A DNA stretch of 64,000 bases from G963666895 sp963666895 (GCA_963666895.2 CAXXNS010000014.1:9875-73874), one strand, 5' to 3'; shown: positions 32,275 to 40,926, counted from the stretch's first letter. Numbers and translations: made by a program. The notes: generated by a model from the letters alone, not told the origin.

Positions 32275-32949
32275 TTACTTCCGTATGGTCCCGCACATGC
32301 CGCAGGTGCGGCAGTCGTGCACCTTGGGCTGGGGGTCGATCTCGCCGGCGCGGCGGCGCTGCCACAGGGTCAGGGCGTTCATGCCGCCCAGGACCAGGCC
32401 CAGGCAGACGAAGGCCCCGGGGGCCTCGATCATGAAGGTGAAGGGCTCGAAGGACGGGCCGAACAGCTCCTTGCCGAACATCGTGCCGTAACCCAGGGAC
32501 TCGCGGATCAGGCCCAGGAAGGTCAGGGACACGGTGAAGCCGATGCCCATGCCCATGCCGTCGGCCATGGACAGCAGGGGGCCGTTCTTGGAGGCGAAGG
32601 CCTCGGCCCGGCCCAGGATGATGCAGTTGACCACGATCAGGGGCACGAAGATGCCCAGCTGCTGGTAGAGCGGGTAGGCGTAGGCCTGCATGACCAACTC
32701 CACGCAGACCACCAGGGACGCGGCCACCACGATGAAGCAGGCGATGCGCACCTTGGCCGGGATGATGCCCCGGATCAGGGAGATGATCAGGTTGGACAGG
32801 GTGAGCACGAAGATGACGGCCAAGCCCATGCCCAGGCCGTTGTCCGCGGTCTTGGTCACTGCCAGGGTGGGGCAGAGCCCGAGCACCAGCCTGAACGGGG
32901 GCAGGTCGCGCCAGAGGCCCTTGGTGAATTCGCGGATCAGTCGGCTCAT
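32275..32949 (-). CDS. rnfE: Rnf complex subunit RnfE
   Basis: 224 residues, homologous to RnfA with six membrane helices. LGLCPTLAVTKTADNGLGMG and IVVNCIILGRAEAF carry the paired conserved cysteines. It has an added C-terminal tail with VHDCRTCGMCG, a CxxC pair not usual in RnfE. It overlaps rnfG by four bases (ATGA). Confidence 0.95.
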   Translation of the reverse strand: MSRLIREFTKGLWRDLPPFRLVLGLCPTLAVTKTADNGLGMGLAVIFVLTLSNLIISLIRGIIPAKVRIACFIVVAASLVVCVELVMQAYAYPLYQQLGIFVPLIVVNCIILGRAEAFASKNGPLLSMADGMGMGIGFTVSLTFLGLIRESLGYGTMFGKELFGPSFEPFTFMIEAPGAFVCLGLVLGGMNALTLWQRRRAGEIDPQPKVHDCRTCGMCGTIRK

Positions 32950-33536
32950 TGCTGCCCCCCTGCGAAGGCGGTTTCCAGTTCGGGCTTGAGGAGCTGGTAG
33001 ATGGCCGCGGCCTTGCCCACGGCCTCCACGGCCGCGGTGGAGGAGATGGTGGCCCCGCTGACCGCGTCGATGTCGCCGTCGTTCTTGGCCAGGGCGATGT
33101 TGTCCACGCCGTGCCCGGCGAACTGGCCGGTGAACGAGGGCAGGGTCACTCGCGAGCCGACGCCCGGGGTCTCCTTCATGGTGGTCACGCCGATGCCGGA
33201 CAGGGAGTCCGTGGCCAGGTCGAAGCCGACCATGACGCCCAGGTCGCCGCCGTAGCCCCCGGCCTTGGTTTCAAAGGCCACGGCCTTGAGGCTGCCGTTC
33301 TCCAGGGCCGGAAACACGGTCACTTCCGCGCCGTCGTCCAGGGTGAAGACGCGCCGGTCCTTGACGGGGTCGTTGTCGTGCGCAGGAAAGACCTGTTCGA
33401 TGGCCGGGCCCTGCACGAACGTCAGCTCCTGGAACACGATGCGTTCGGCCGTGGCGTCGCGCAGGGTGGCCAGGGTCAGCCCGGACAGGCCGCAGATCAT
33501 CGACAGGACCACGATCATGCGGATGATTTCGCCCAT
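32946..33536 (-). CDS. rnfG: Rnf complex subunit RnfG (FMN-binding)
   Basis: 196 residues: one N-terminal membrane anchor (about 5-25), then a periplasmic FMN-binding domain. The flavin-attachment motif is clear: DAVSGATISSTAAVEAV near residue 160, where Thr normally carries covalent FMN. The start overlaps the rnfD stop as TGATG. Confidence 0.95.
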   Translation of the reverse strand: MGEIIRMIVVLSMICGLSGLTLATLRDATAERIVFQELTFVQGPAIEQVFPAHDNDPVKDRRVFTLDDGAEVTVFPALENGSLKAVAFETKAGGYGGDLGVMVGFDLATDSLSGIGVTTMKETPGVGSRVTLPSFTGQFAGHGVDNIALAKNDGDIDAVSGATISSTAAVEAVGKAAAIYQLLKPELETAFAGGQQ

Positions 33537-34525
33537 CACGCCCCTCCCTTTTCGACTTGGCCGCGCGGCGGCAGGCCAAAGGGCCTGGGCCGGATGCGGT
33601 CCAGCAGCGGGGCCAGCAGGTTGGCCAGGAGCACGGCGAAGGGCGCGGCCTCGGCGTACACCCCGTAGACCCGGATCAGGACCAGCAGGAAGCCGCCCGT
33701 GAGTCCGTAGAGGAACATGGGCAGACGGCCGGACGGGGACGAGGAGGGGTCCGTGGCCAGGAAGAAGGCCGCGAACACCGTGGACCCGCCCAGCAGGTGG
33801 ACCAGGGGGCCGGCCGTGTCGCCCGTGGCCTGGAAGACCAGGGCCCCGACGGTGACGCCCAGGAGAAAGGCGAACGGGACTTGCCAGCGCACGCGCTTGC
33901 GGAACAGGAGGTAGAGCCCGCCCAAAGCCAGGGCGGCCGGCTGGGCCGCGCCCAGACCGCCGAGCTGGCGTCCCAGCAGGAGCTCCACGGGATTGAGGTC
34001 GGCCACCGCGCCGGGGCCGAAGTGCATGAGGTCGAAGATGGGCGCGGGCAGGTTGAAGGCCAGCAGGCTCAGGTTGGTGTCCATGTATCCGGGCCAGGAA
34101 ATGTTGCAGATGGCCCAGCCCAGGGCCGGAGCGCACAGGGGCGCGCCGCCCAGGCCGCCGAAGATCATCTTGCCGAGCATGATGGTCAGGCCGCTGCCCA
34201 CCACCACCAGCCACCAGGGGGCCGTGGCCGGGAGCAGGAAGGCGAAGAGCAGGCCGGTGAGCAGGGCGCTGTAGTCGTCCGCCTGGGAGGGGCGGCCCAT
34301 CATGCGCCAGCCGATCCACTCGAAGACCACGGCCGAGGACATGGACAGGGCCATGACCCGCACGGCCGGGAGCCCGAAGGTGGCCGCGGCCATGACCACG
34401 GCCGGGACCAGGGCCAGCAGGGTGTTGAGCATGAGCCCGCGCACGGTGCGGCCGTTGTGCACGTGGGGCGGGCAGGAGACCGTCAGCAGGGGGTCGGGGA
34501 TGCGGGGCAGGATGGGGATGCTCAT
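33536..34525 (-). CDS. rnfD: Rnf complex subunit RnfD
   Basis: 329 residues, about nine or ten membrane helices, with ALLTGLLFAFLLPATAPWWL and KMIFGGLGGAPLCAPALGWAI recognising RnfD/NqrB. In most RnfD proteins a Ser/Thr-Gly-Ala-Thr segment in the large loop takes covalent FMN. Here the loop between FNLPAPIFDLMHFGPG and LGRQLGGLGAAQ has no such segment, so the subunit may not be flavinylated. It overlaps rnfC by four bases. Confidence 0.93.
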   Translation of the reverse strand: MSIPILPRIPDPLLTVSCPPHVHNGRTVRGLMLNTLLALVPAVVMAAATFGLPAVRVMALSMSSAVVFEWIGWRMMGRPSQADDYSALLTGLLFAFLLPATAPWWLVVVGSGLTIMLGKMIFGGLGGAPLCAPALGWAICNISWPGYMDTNLSLLAFNLPAPIFDLMHFGPGAVADLNPVELLLGRQLGGLGAAQPAALALGGLYLLFRKRVRWQVPFAFLLGVTVGALVFQATGDTAGPLVHLLGGSTVFAAFFLATDPSSSPSGRLPMFLYGLTGGFLLVLIRVYGVYAEAAPFAVLLANLLAPLLDRIRPRPFGLPPRGQVEKGGA

Positions 34526-35706
34526 GCCTTCTCCTCGGACGGCCCGGAGGCCTGTCGGGCGGCCGCTTCGGCCTCGGCCTTGGCCAGGTCTTGCTTGGCC
34601 AGCTCCTCCTTGGCCAGGAGGATGTATTGCAGCAGGGGACGTCTGGCCGGGCACACGTAGCCGCACAGGCCGCATTCCATGCAGGCCTCCACTGCCAGGC
34701 TTCGGGCCCGGTCGAAGAGCCTGAACTCCGAGGCCCGGGACACCAGGTCCGGCCGGATGCGCGAGGGACAGACCGGCACGCACTCGCCGCAGCCCACGCA
34801 GGCCGCGTCGCGCACGGGCAACCGCTTGTCCCTCGGGGTCACGTTCAGGCCGTAGGCTCCCTTGGGCAGACCCTGGTCCAGGGAGTACAGGGCCGCGCCG
34901 CGCAGGGGGCCGCCCAGGGAGACCACGTCGCCCGGGTCGGCCTGGACTCCGGCCTGAGCCAGCAAATGGCCCACCGGGGTTCCGACCACGGCCAGCATGC
35001 CCTTCCCGGCCACGGTCAGGGGCTGCTCCAGCACCGGACGGCCGGTCTGCATGACCTTGCCCACGGCGTAGAGGTCCAGCAGGCTGACCACGGCCGTTTC
35101 GGGCTCGTATTCGTTGCCCGTGACCGCCTTGACCACCAGGGGGTCCAGCCCGGCCGGGTATTCCTGGCTGACGTGGACCACGGTGCAGTTGCCGAAGTGG
35201 GCCGCGTCGCCGGACAGGGCGGCCAGGTGGACCTGGATCAGGCCGCAGGTGCGGCGCAGGGCGTCCAGGCCGGCGGCCAAAGTCTGGCGGTAGTGCTTGA
35301 GCATCTGCTCGGTGATGGCGACGGTCGGCTCGGGCGGCACGCCGTTGATGATTACCCGGCGCACCTTGCGGGGCCAGAGCATGTTCACCCCGGCCCGGCG
35401 CAGGGATTCGGCCAGTTCCTCCTCGGATTGGCCGGAAAAGTCCAGGGGCTCGGCTTGGTCGCCTTCCTCCACCCTGACGGCCACCATCTGGGCCGTGACC
35501 TCTTCCACCTTTCCGGCCAGCCCGGCGTGCATGTCGCCCAGGCCGGGGGCCGTGCTCTTGGCCACGGTCTGGCCACGGAGCACCACGTCGCCCTCGGCCA
35601 CCAGGGGCTCATGCCCGTCCAGGGGAATGTTCAGGACTTCGGGCGCGGCGGGCCGTTCGGGCAGGGGGGTTGGGTCGGTCAGCAGATTGAAGAGTGCTCC
35701 TCGCAT
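34522..35706 (-). CDS. rnfC: Rnf complex subunit RnfC, atypical
   Basis: 394 residues. It has the N-terminal RnfC barrel (residues 1-110), the central domain and two [4Fe-4S] motifs (CVGCGECVPVCP and CMECGLCGYVCP, near 300-350), with a helical Ala/Lys/Glu tail. In standard RnfC the central domain begins with a glycine-rich loop (GLGGAGFPT-like) that binds NADH and FMN. Here the matching place reads RRAGVNMLWPRKVRRVIING, without that loop. The ATG at 35706 follows AGGTAG; an upstream extension in frame lacks a ribosome site. Confidence 0.92.
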   Translation of the reverse strand: MRGALFNLLTDPTPLPERPAAPEVLNIPLDGHEPLVAEGDVVLRGQTVAKSTAPGLGDMHAGLAGKVEEVTAQMVAVRVEEGDQAEPLDFSGQSEEELAESLRRAGVNMLWPRKVRRVIINGVPPEPTVAITEQMLKHYRQTLAAGLDALRRTCGLIQVHLAALSGDAAHFGNCTVVHVSQEYPAGLDPLVVKAVTGNEYEPETAVVSLLDLYAVGKVMQTGRPVLEQPLTVAGKGMLAVVGTPVGHLLAQAGVQADPGDVVSLGGPLRGAALYSLDQGLPKGAYGLNVTPRDKRLPVRDAACVGCGECVPVCPSRIRPDLVSRASEFRLFDRARSLAVEACMECGLCGYVCPARRPLLQYILLAKEELAKQDLAKAEAEAAARQASGPSEEKA

Positions 35707-35711
35707 GGCGT

Positions 35712-36455
35712 CTACCTGAAGTGGCACTGGCCGCAGCTGTCGTCGCCGAAGGGGCCGCGCTGGTTTTCTTGGTGGCAGCCCATGCACTGGCCGTGGAAGG
35801 CGTCGGTGCGGGTGGGCAGGGGGATTCCTTCCGCGTGGCAGTCCGCGCAGGGAGCCGGGCTGGTGATGATGTTCCCGGCCGTGTCCTCCAGGGCGTGGCA
35901 GGTGCGGCAGGCCATCTCGCCGGGGTCCAGCTCGGAGTGGCAGTCGGAGCAGCGACTGTGCCCGGCCTCCTTGAGGGAAGGCATGCTTTCGTCCCCGGTC
36001 TTGTCGTGGCAGTCGGCGCAGGCCGCGGGCTCGGGCTCGATCTCGGTGTCGTGGTGGCAGGCCCGGCAGTCGTCGGACAGCAGCTCCATGTGGGCGTCGT
36101 GGTCAAAGCTCAACCCCTGCATGCGGGTATGGTGGCAGTCCGCGCAGGTGTCGGTGTCAAAGGAGGCGGCGTGTTCGTGGATGAAATGGTCGTCGAACTC
36201 GGCCGGGTGGCACACGGCGCAGGCCAGGGGAGTGGCCTGGTCCTCTACGGCCGGGCCGTGGTGGTGACATCGGGTACAGTCCAGCCCGTAGTCATGGGCA
36301 TGGGTGCTGTGGGCCAGGATCACTTTGCCGCCAGCCGTGTCGAACAGGAGCCTGGTGGGAACCGGTTCGGATTGGGCCGGGACGAGGTAGGAGCTCACGG
36401 CCACCACCAGCAGAAGGGCGGTGATCACGAGCATGGTGGCATGTCGTCGCTGCAA
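35712..36455 (-). CDS. Periplasmic decaheme cytochrome c of the Rnf operon
   Basis: 247 residues with ten CxxCH motifs (CTRCH, CAVCH, CADCH x3, CRACH, CSDCH, CRTCH, CMGCH, CGQCH), the hallmark of a multiheme cytochrome c. An N-terminal hydrophobic segment (residues 8-25) serves as signal anchor. A TTG start at 36455 is favoured because GAGGACAGG lies just before it; the first internal ATG (36434) has no ribosome site. First gene of the rnf operon, six bases before rnfC. It likely exchanges electrons between the complex and the periplasmic cytochrome pool, as proposed for Desulfovibrio Rnf. Confidence 0.93.
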   Translation of the reverse strand: MQRRHATMLVITALLLVVAVSSYLVPAQSEPVPTRLLFDTAGGKVILAHSTHAHDYGLDCTRCHHHGPAVEDQATPLACAVCHPAEFDDHFIHEHAASFDTDTCADCHHTRMQGLSFDHDAHMELLSDDCRACHHDTEIEPEPAACADCHDKTGDESMPSLKEAGHSRCSDCHSELDPGEMACRTCHALEDTAGNIITSPAPCADCHAEGIPLPTRTDAFHGQCMGCHQENQRGPFGDDSCGQCHFR

Positions 36456-36615
36456 GACCTGTCCTCGGATGTTGAGTGCGGGTACGAAACCGAACGGTCC
36501 CCTTGTAACCGAAAGGGGCGCACTTCGTCCATACCCGCGCCGATTCTCGTGGCTTTCTCAGGTCTTGTTCCCGAATTGAGCGGGCTCTGGGGCCGCAGCC
36601 GGGCCCAAAGGCCGA
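36456..36615. promoter_or_regulatory. Intergenic region upstream of the Rnf operon
   Basis: 160 bases between the decaheme gene and the thioredoxin-reductase-like gene, both on the minus strand. CCCCTT and AAGGGG (about 36498-36517) could form a short hairpin in the operon leader or end the previous transcript. I see no strong sigma-70 or sigma-54 match. Confidence 0.3.
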
Positions 36616-37548
36616 CTATTCTTCGGCCTGGTCTCCGGGTTCGGTCTGGGCGTCCTTGAGCTTTTTGGCGTGGGCCGCGGCCTCGATGCCGGCCACGCAG
36701 CCCTCGCCCACGGCCTTGGCGATCTGCAGGGGCGGGCCGGTGATGTCTCCGGCAGCGAAGATCCCGGGCACGTTGGTGCGCTGCTTGCGGTCCACCACCA
36801 CGTACTTCATGGAGTCATCCAGCTCCAGGCCCAGCAGCGAGGCCAGTTCCAGCACGCCCTTGGCGCCCAGCTCGATGAACACTCCGGCCACGTTCAGGAC
36901 GGTGCCGTTTTCCAGCTCCAGGCCGGTGACCTCGTTTTCGCCCTGGATGGCCTTGACCTCGGCGCCCTCGTGCAGGATTACCCCGGCCTTCTCCAGCTTC
37001 TTGCGCAGGGCGTCGGCCACCTCCAGCTTCTCGCACACGAGATGGGTCTCGGAGGCCAGGTGGGACAAGGTCAGCGCGCCTCCGGCCGCGGCCGAGAGAC
37101 CGCCCACCACGGCCACCTTCTCGCCTCGGAAGAAGCCGCCGTCGCAGTCCACGCAATAGCTCACGCCCTTGCCCAGCAGCTCCTTCTCGCCGGGGACGCC
37201 CAGCTTGTTGCGGCTGGTGCCCGTGGCCAGGATCAGGTTGCGGGCCATATGGACCTGGCCCGACTCGCTGGTGACCTCGAAGTGCCGCCCGGACCGGGCC
37301 ACGTGCAAAGCGTCCTCCTCGATGCGCTGGGCGCCGAAGTTGGCCGCCTGGGCCAGGCCGGTGTTGAGCATCTCCTCACCGCTGACCTTGAGCTGGCAGC
37401 AGAAGTTCTCCACGTGGGCCCAGAACAGGCTGGACTTGCTCATGCGGCCGAGCATGAGCACGTCGGCCTTTTTCCTGGCCGCGTGGATGGCGGCCTGGAT
37501 GCCGCCGGGACCGCTTCCCAATATGATGACGTCGTGGATGGTCTGCAT
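36616..37548 (-). CDS. Thioredoxin reductase-like FAD oxidoreductase
   Basis: 310 residues. FAD loop IILGSGPGGIQAAIHAARK at the start, a redox CxxC (YCVDCDGGFFRGEKVAVVGG, about residues 131-150) directly before the second nucleotide site, and a C-terminal FAD site (GIFAAGDITGPPLQIAKAVGEG). Same layout as TrxB, but with CVDC rather than the usual CATC, and a modified NADPH loop (GGLSAAAGG rather than GGGDSA). The electron donor and partner may therefore differ. No thioredoxin gene is adjacent. Confidence 0.85.
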   Translation of the reverse strand: MQTIHDVIILGSGPGGIQAAIHAARKKADVLMLGRMSKSSLFWAHVENFCCQLKVSGEEMLNTGLAQAANFGAQRIEEDALHVARSGRHFEVTSESGQVHMARNLILATGTSRNKLGVPGEKELLGKGVSYCVDCDGGFFRGEKVAVVGGLSAAAGGALTLSHLASETHLVCEKLEVADALRKKLEKAGVILHEGAEVKAIQGENEVTGLELENGTVLNVAGVFIELGAKGVLELASLLGLELDDSMKYVVVDRKQRTNVPGIFAAGDITGPPLQIAKAVGEGCVAGIEAAAHAKKLKDAQTEPGDQAEE

Positions 37549-37632
37549 GGCGTACTCCGTTGCTTGGGGGGCTGAACAGCAACGTATAGAGTATGCATCA
37601 GCGTAAAATTGGCAACCCGTGAGGGAGGAAAT

Positions 37633-38442
37633 TCAGGAGTTGGATTTGTCGCAGAAACGGTCCAGGTCGGCGAGTACCTGGCCGCGCATGCGGTCCAGGT
37701 CCGGGGTGGCGGGCAGGCTGTCCAGGATGGCTTGCAGGTGGCCCCGCTCGCGCAGGAGCCGGGCCGAGGTGGGGAACTCCAGGCCGTAGACCCAGCTGAC
37801 CGTGAGCAGCTTGAAGTCGTTGCCGTAGCGCATGCGGCGGTAGTCCACGATGCCCCGGACCATGACCTGCTCCACCAGCTCCGGGGAGTAGGCGTCCGGT
37901 TCCTGCCTGGTGCCCAGGGTGACCACCTTGTTGGCCGGGCGGCCGTCGTCGTCCAGGTAGGAGAGGAGCACGGGCAGGATGTCCAGCTTGTCGCTGTCGC
38001 GCACCACCCGGACCACGGTGTCCAGGGGTTGGCTCAGGGGCTTGTCCAGGGTGCGGACGTTGTGCAGGAAGACCGCGCCCAGGATCACGCCCCGGGCCCG
38101 GGGGGAGCAGCCCTCCAGCAGTGCCCGGCCCGGTCCGGACCGAACCAGGGCATGCAGGCCCAGGCGGGCGTGGTTCTCGGTGGTGGCGTCGGAAAAGCTG
38201 CCGAACTTGGCGTACTGGGGAAAGCGCCCGGTGTCGTGGACCAGAGCCGCGGCGTGGCACAGGGCGGCCACGGGCCCGGTGATGGATTCGCGGGCCGTGA
38301 TCTCCTGGGACAGCTCGAGCACCCGCAGGGAGTGGTCGATCTTGAGCTGGACGTTTTCCAGGTCTTCCCCGGCCCCCTGGAGAAAGGCCCGGGAATAGGC
38401 CAGGAAGCGATCGGTCAGACGATCGAGGGGCGGCAGGATCAC
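37633..38442 (-). CDS. HD-domain phosphohydrolase
   Basis: 269 residues, GTG start at 38442 that overlaps the preceding stop (GTGA). The HD metal site is spread over HSLRVLELSQ, CHAAALVHDTGRFPQY and a later DSDKLDIL. A helical domain follows. Substrates of such proteins range from nucleotides to cyclic dinucleotides; there is no GYP motif, so it is not a c-di-GMP phosphodiesterase of the classic kind. Confidence 0.8.
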   Translation of the reverse strand: MILPPLDRLTDRFLAYSRAFLQGAGEDLENVQLKIDHSLRVLELSQEITARESITGPVAALCHAAALVHDTGRFPQYAKFGSFSDATTENHARLGLHALVRSGPGRALLEGCSPRARGVILGAVFLHNVRTLDKPLSQPLDTVVRVVRDSDKLDILPVLLSYLDDDGRPANKVVTLGTRQEPDAYSPELVEQVMVRGIVDYRRMRYGNDFKLLTVSWVYGLEFPTSARLLRERGHLQAILDSLPATPDLDRMRGQVLADLDRFCDKSNS

Positions 38443-38816
38443 CGGGTCAGCCTTTTCTTCTCTTTCTCGTAGATGTAGTCGTCCACTTCCCCGGCCGCGT
38501 ACCGCTTCTCCAGGTCCTCGAGTTCGCGGGCCGTCTCCTCGGCCGCGTCCTCGTCGATCCATTTCTCGCGCAGCGGGCCCTTGGGGCCGAACAGCAGGCG
38601 CAGGAACAGGCAGATGAGGGCCAGGATGCCGACGATGAAGCCCAGCCGGGCCAGGACCAGGGGCCAGTGTTCCCCGTAGCCCGGGCCGAAGGGCCAGAAG
38701 TCCCAGGGGTTGTGGATGGCCGGATCGGCGGGCGTTTCCGGAGTCCCCGAGGGAGCTTGGGCCTGGGCCAGGGCCAGGGCGGCGGAAAGCAGGGTATTCA
38801 GGATGGGTTGGAGCAT
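38439..38816 (-). CDS. Small membrane protein with SHOCT-like tail
   Basis: 125 residues. N-terminal hydrophobic stretch (signal or helix), then Pro-rich linker PWDFWPFGPGYGEHW, one membrane helix (LARLGFIVGILALICLFLRLL, about 55-76), and a C-terminal short helical unit EDLEKRYAAGEVDDYIYEKEK similar to SHOCT domains. AGGAAACAG precedes the start at 38816. Function unknown; probably translated with the HD protein that overlaps it. Confidence 0.65.
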   Translation of the reverse strand: MLQPILNTLLSAALALAQAQAPSGTPETPADPAIHNPWDFWPFGPGYGEHWPLVLARLGFIVGILALICLFLRLLFGPKGPLREKWIDEDAAEETARELEDLEKRYAAGEVDDYIYEKEKKRLTR

Positions 38817-38916
38817 GGCTGTTTCCTGTGACCTGATACGTCCCTTTGCCGTGGCTGGCAAGACCGTTCCGGGACAGCCCGGAGATCGCGTCCGTCCTTG
38901 GCGAGCCGGAGCTCGG

Positions 38917-38945
38917 TTGTCTTGCCCCGGCTTCGGTGGTAGACA
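38917..38945 (+). promoter_or_regulatory. Candidate promoter of the response regulator gene
   Basis: TTGTCT (38917-38922) and TAGACA (38940-38945) are 17 bases apart, four of six matches each, 28 bases before the start codon. Confidence 0.35.
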
Positions 38946-38973
38946 GTATAGGATGTCGGACGGAGGAGGCCCC

Positions 38974-39381
38974 ATGCGAACACTCATCGCTGAAGACGAT
39001 ACCACCAGCAGCTCGGTTCTCGTGGCCGCCCTCAAGAAATTTGGCGAATGCATGCAGGTGCAGGACGGCATGTCGGCCGTGGAGGCCTTTGGACAGGCCC
39101 TGGACGAGGAAAAGCCCTTTGACCTGGTCTGCATGGACATCATGATGCCCAACATGGACGGCATCCAGGCCGTCAAGGCGCTGAGGGCGGCGGAACAGGC
39201 CCGCGGCGTGCCTCCGGACAAGGAGGTCAAGGTGCTCATGGTCACTGCCCTCAACGATCCGCGCACCGTGATCCAGTCCTTCTACCGGGCCGGGGCCAAC
39301 GCCTACCTGGTCAAGCCGATGGAGCCGGCCGATCTGAAGGCCAAGCTCGCGGAACTCGACCTGCCTCCATCCGCCGACTGA
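38974..39381 (+). CDS. Single-domain response regulator (CheY-like)
   Basis: 135 residues. The receiver fold has an acidic pocket at the N-terminus (LIAEDDTTSS), the phosphoryl Asp in VCMDIMMPNMDGIQ (about residue 54), MVTALNDPRT, and KPMEPADL at the end. The start at 38974 has GGAGGAGG directly upstream; an in-frame ATG seven codons earlier does not. No output domain, so it acts by protein contact. No adjacent histidine kinase. Confidence 0.85.
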   Translation: MRTLIAEDDTTSSSVLVAALKKFGECMQVQDGMSAVEAFGQALDEEKPFDLVCMDIMMPNMDGIQAVKALRAAEQARGVPPDKEVKVLMVTALNDPRTVIQSFYRAGANAYLVKPMEPADLKAKLAELDLPPSAD

Positions 39382-39418
39382 CCCCGTCCGTTTGGATTTC
39401 ATCTCACGGAGTCAAGCA

Positions 39419-40198
39419 ATGCGTACGGTTTCGGCATTCATATTGTTTCTTCTGTCCCTCGGAGGCACGGCCCTGGCCGACGGCCTGACGGACCCGGGCG
39501 TGACGGGGGCACAGGTGGGCGGGTTCCGTTCGATACTGCCCCTGATCTTCATCGGCCTGTTGGTGTACGTGGGGCTGCGCATGTTCAGGCGCATGGGCCG
39601 TGGCCCGGGCCAGGGCGACGGCACGGACAGGCCCCGGCCCAAGGACTATTCCCGGCCCGACGATCCCGAGAACATGCGGGACGCCTATCAGCGCGCCCGG
39701 GCTTCCTGGGACTGGCTGAGCCAGGGTCCGGCCCAGGGCAGGGACGTGGAGGCCGGACCGGCCATGCCCGTGCCCGACGCCCCGGTGGGATTCGATCCCG
39801 AGGAGTTCGTGGCCGGAGCCAAGGCCGCCTACGTGCGCATCCGCCACGCCTTGGCCAAGGGCGAGCGCGAAGACGCTGAATCTTTCGCCGAGCCGGGCCC
39901 TCTGGACGAACTGGTGGGATCGTCCGCTCCCGGGGGCCTGCCGTCGGAATTCCTCCTGGTCAACGCCCGGCTCATGGGCGTGGAGACCGAGGACGGCCAG
40001 ACCAAGGCCACGGTTTTCTACGACGTGCTGGCCCGGGTCGAAGGCGCGGAGGAGCCGGTGCAACTGCGCGAGGTCTGGAAGTTCTCGCGCCGCGAGGATG
40101 ATCCCGGTTCCCATTGGAAGCTGTTTGGGGTGGAACGTATGGACCAGGGTCCGCCGCAGGACGGCGAGCCCGTGGAAACCATGGGAGGACCCCAATGA
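39419..40198 (+). CDS. Tim44-like domain protein with signal peptide and membrane segment
   Basis: 259 residues. Signal sequence (AFILFLLSLGGTALADG, about 5-22), a membrane helix (ILPLIFIGLLVYVGLRMF, about 39-56), a polar linker, then a Tim44/MpL45-like domain (about 120-240) ending in LREVWKFSRRE and HWKLFGVE. Bacterial relatives are membrane proteins of unclear function. The stop overlaps the next start (ATGA). Confidence 0.75.
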   Translation: MRTVSAFILFLLSLGGTALADGLTDPGVTGAQVGGFRSILPLIFIGLLVYVGLRMFRRMGRGPGQGDGTDRPRPKDYSRPDDPENMRDAYQRARASWDWLSQGPAQGRDVEAGPAMPVPDAPVGFDPEEFVAGAKAAYVRIRHALAKGEREDAESFAEPGPLDELVGSSAPGGLPSEFLLVNARLMGVETEDGQTKATVFYDVLARVEGAEEPVQLREVWKFSRREDDPGSHWKLFGVERMDQGPPQDGEPVETMGGPQ

Positions 40199-40926
40199 GC
40201 CGCACACAACTGCCCCCAGAGGATGCCACGCTCGGAGAGTTGATCCGGGCCGCGCGCAAGGACTTCGGCGCCGTGGCCTTTGAACCGGTACCCGCGGGCG
40301 GCTTGAGCCTGGAGATACCCCAGGTGGCCGACATGCCCGCCTACCTGGAGCGGCTGGCCGCCAAGGCCGGCCCCAAAGGCAAGCTTTCCCTGCCGCTGTG
40401 GGCCAAGATCTGGCCCTCCTGCCTGGTGCTGTCACTGTTCCTGTCCAAGATCGGCCTGCCCGAGGGCGACGTCCTGGAGATCGGGGCCGGGGTGGCCGTG
40501 GTCGGCCTGTCCCTGGCCTCGGCCGGGCGCTCGGTCACGGTCACGGACGTGGACACGGGCGCGCTCCTGTTCGCCCGCATCGGGGCCGTGAAGAACGAGG
40601 TGGCCGACAAGGTCACCGTGGCCCGGGCCGACTTCACCAAGGACGACCTGGGCCGGAAGTTCCCCTTCATCGTGGGCTGCGAGGTGCTCTACAACGAGGC
40701 CCACGCCGCGCCCCTGGTGGACTTTTTGGAACGGCACCTGGCCCCGGGCGGCGAGGTCATCCTGGCCATGGATCGGGTGCGCACGGGCAGGGTCTTCTTC
40801 ACCCACGCCCAGGAGCGGTTCCAGATCATGGCCAAGGAAGTGCCCGTGACCCGGGACGACGGCAAGAAGGGCGCCTGCGTGCTGTACCGGCTACGGGCCA
40901 AGGACCATTCCCAAGACGAATGTTGA
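40195..40926 (+). CDS. METTL21-like SAM methyltransferase
   Basis: 243 residues. The central region matches class I methyltransferases that modify proteins: LPLWAKIWPSCLVLSLFL, then the SAM loop DVLEIGAGVAVVGLSLAS, TVTDVDTGALLF, and FIVGCEVLYNEAHAAPLV where a (D/E)xxY-type motif is expected. The substrate is unknown. Its end overlaps the YcaO gene by seven bases, so the two are translationally linked, and dsrC follows. Confidence 0.78.
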   Translation: MSRTQLPPEDATLGELIRAARKDFGAVAFEPVPAGGLSLEIPQVADMPAYLERLAAKAGPKGKLSLPLWAKIWPSCLVLSLFLSKIGLPEGDVLEIGAGVAVVGLSLASAGRSVTVTDVDTGALLFARIGAVKNEVADKVTVARADFTKDDLGRKFPFIVGCEVLYNEAHAAPLVDFLERHLAPGGEVILAMDRVRTGRVFFTHAQERFQIMAKEVPVTRDDGKKGACVLYRLRAKDHSQDEC

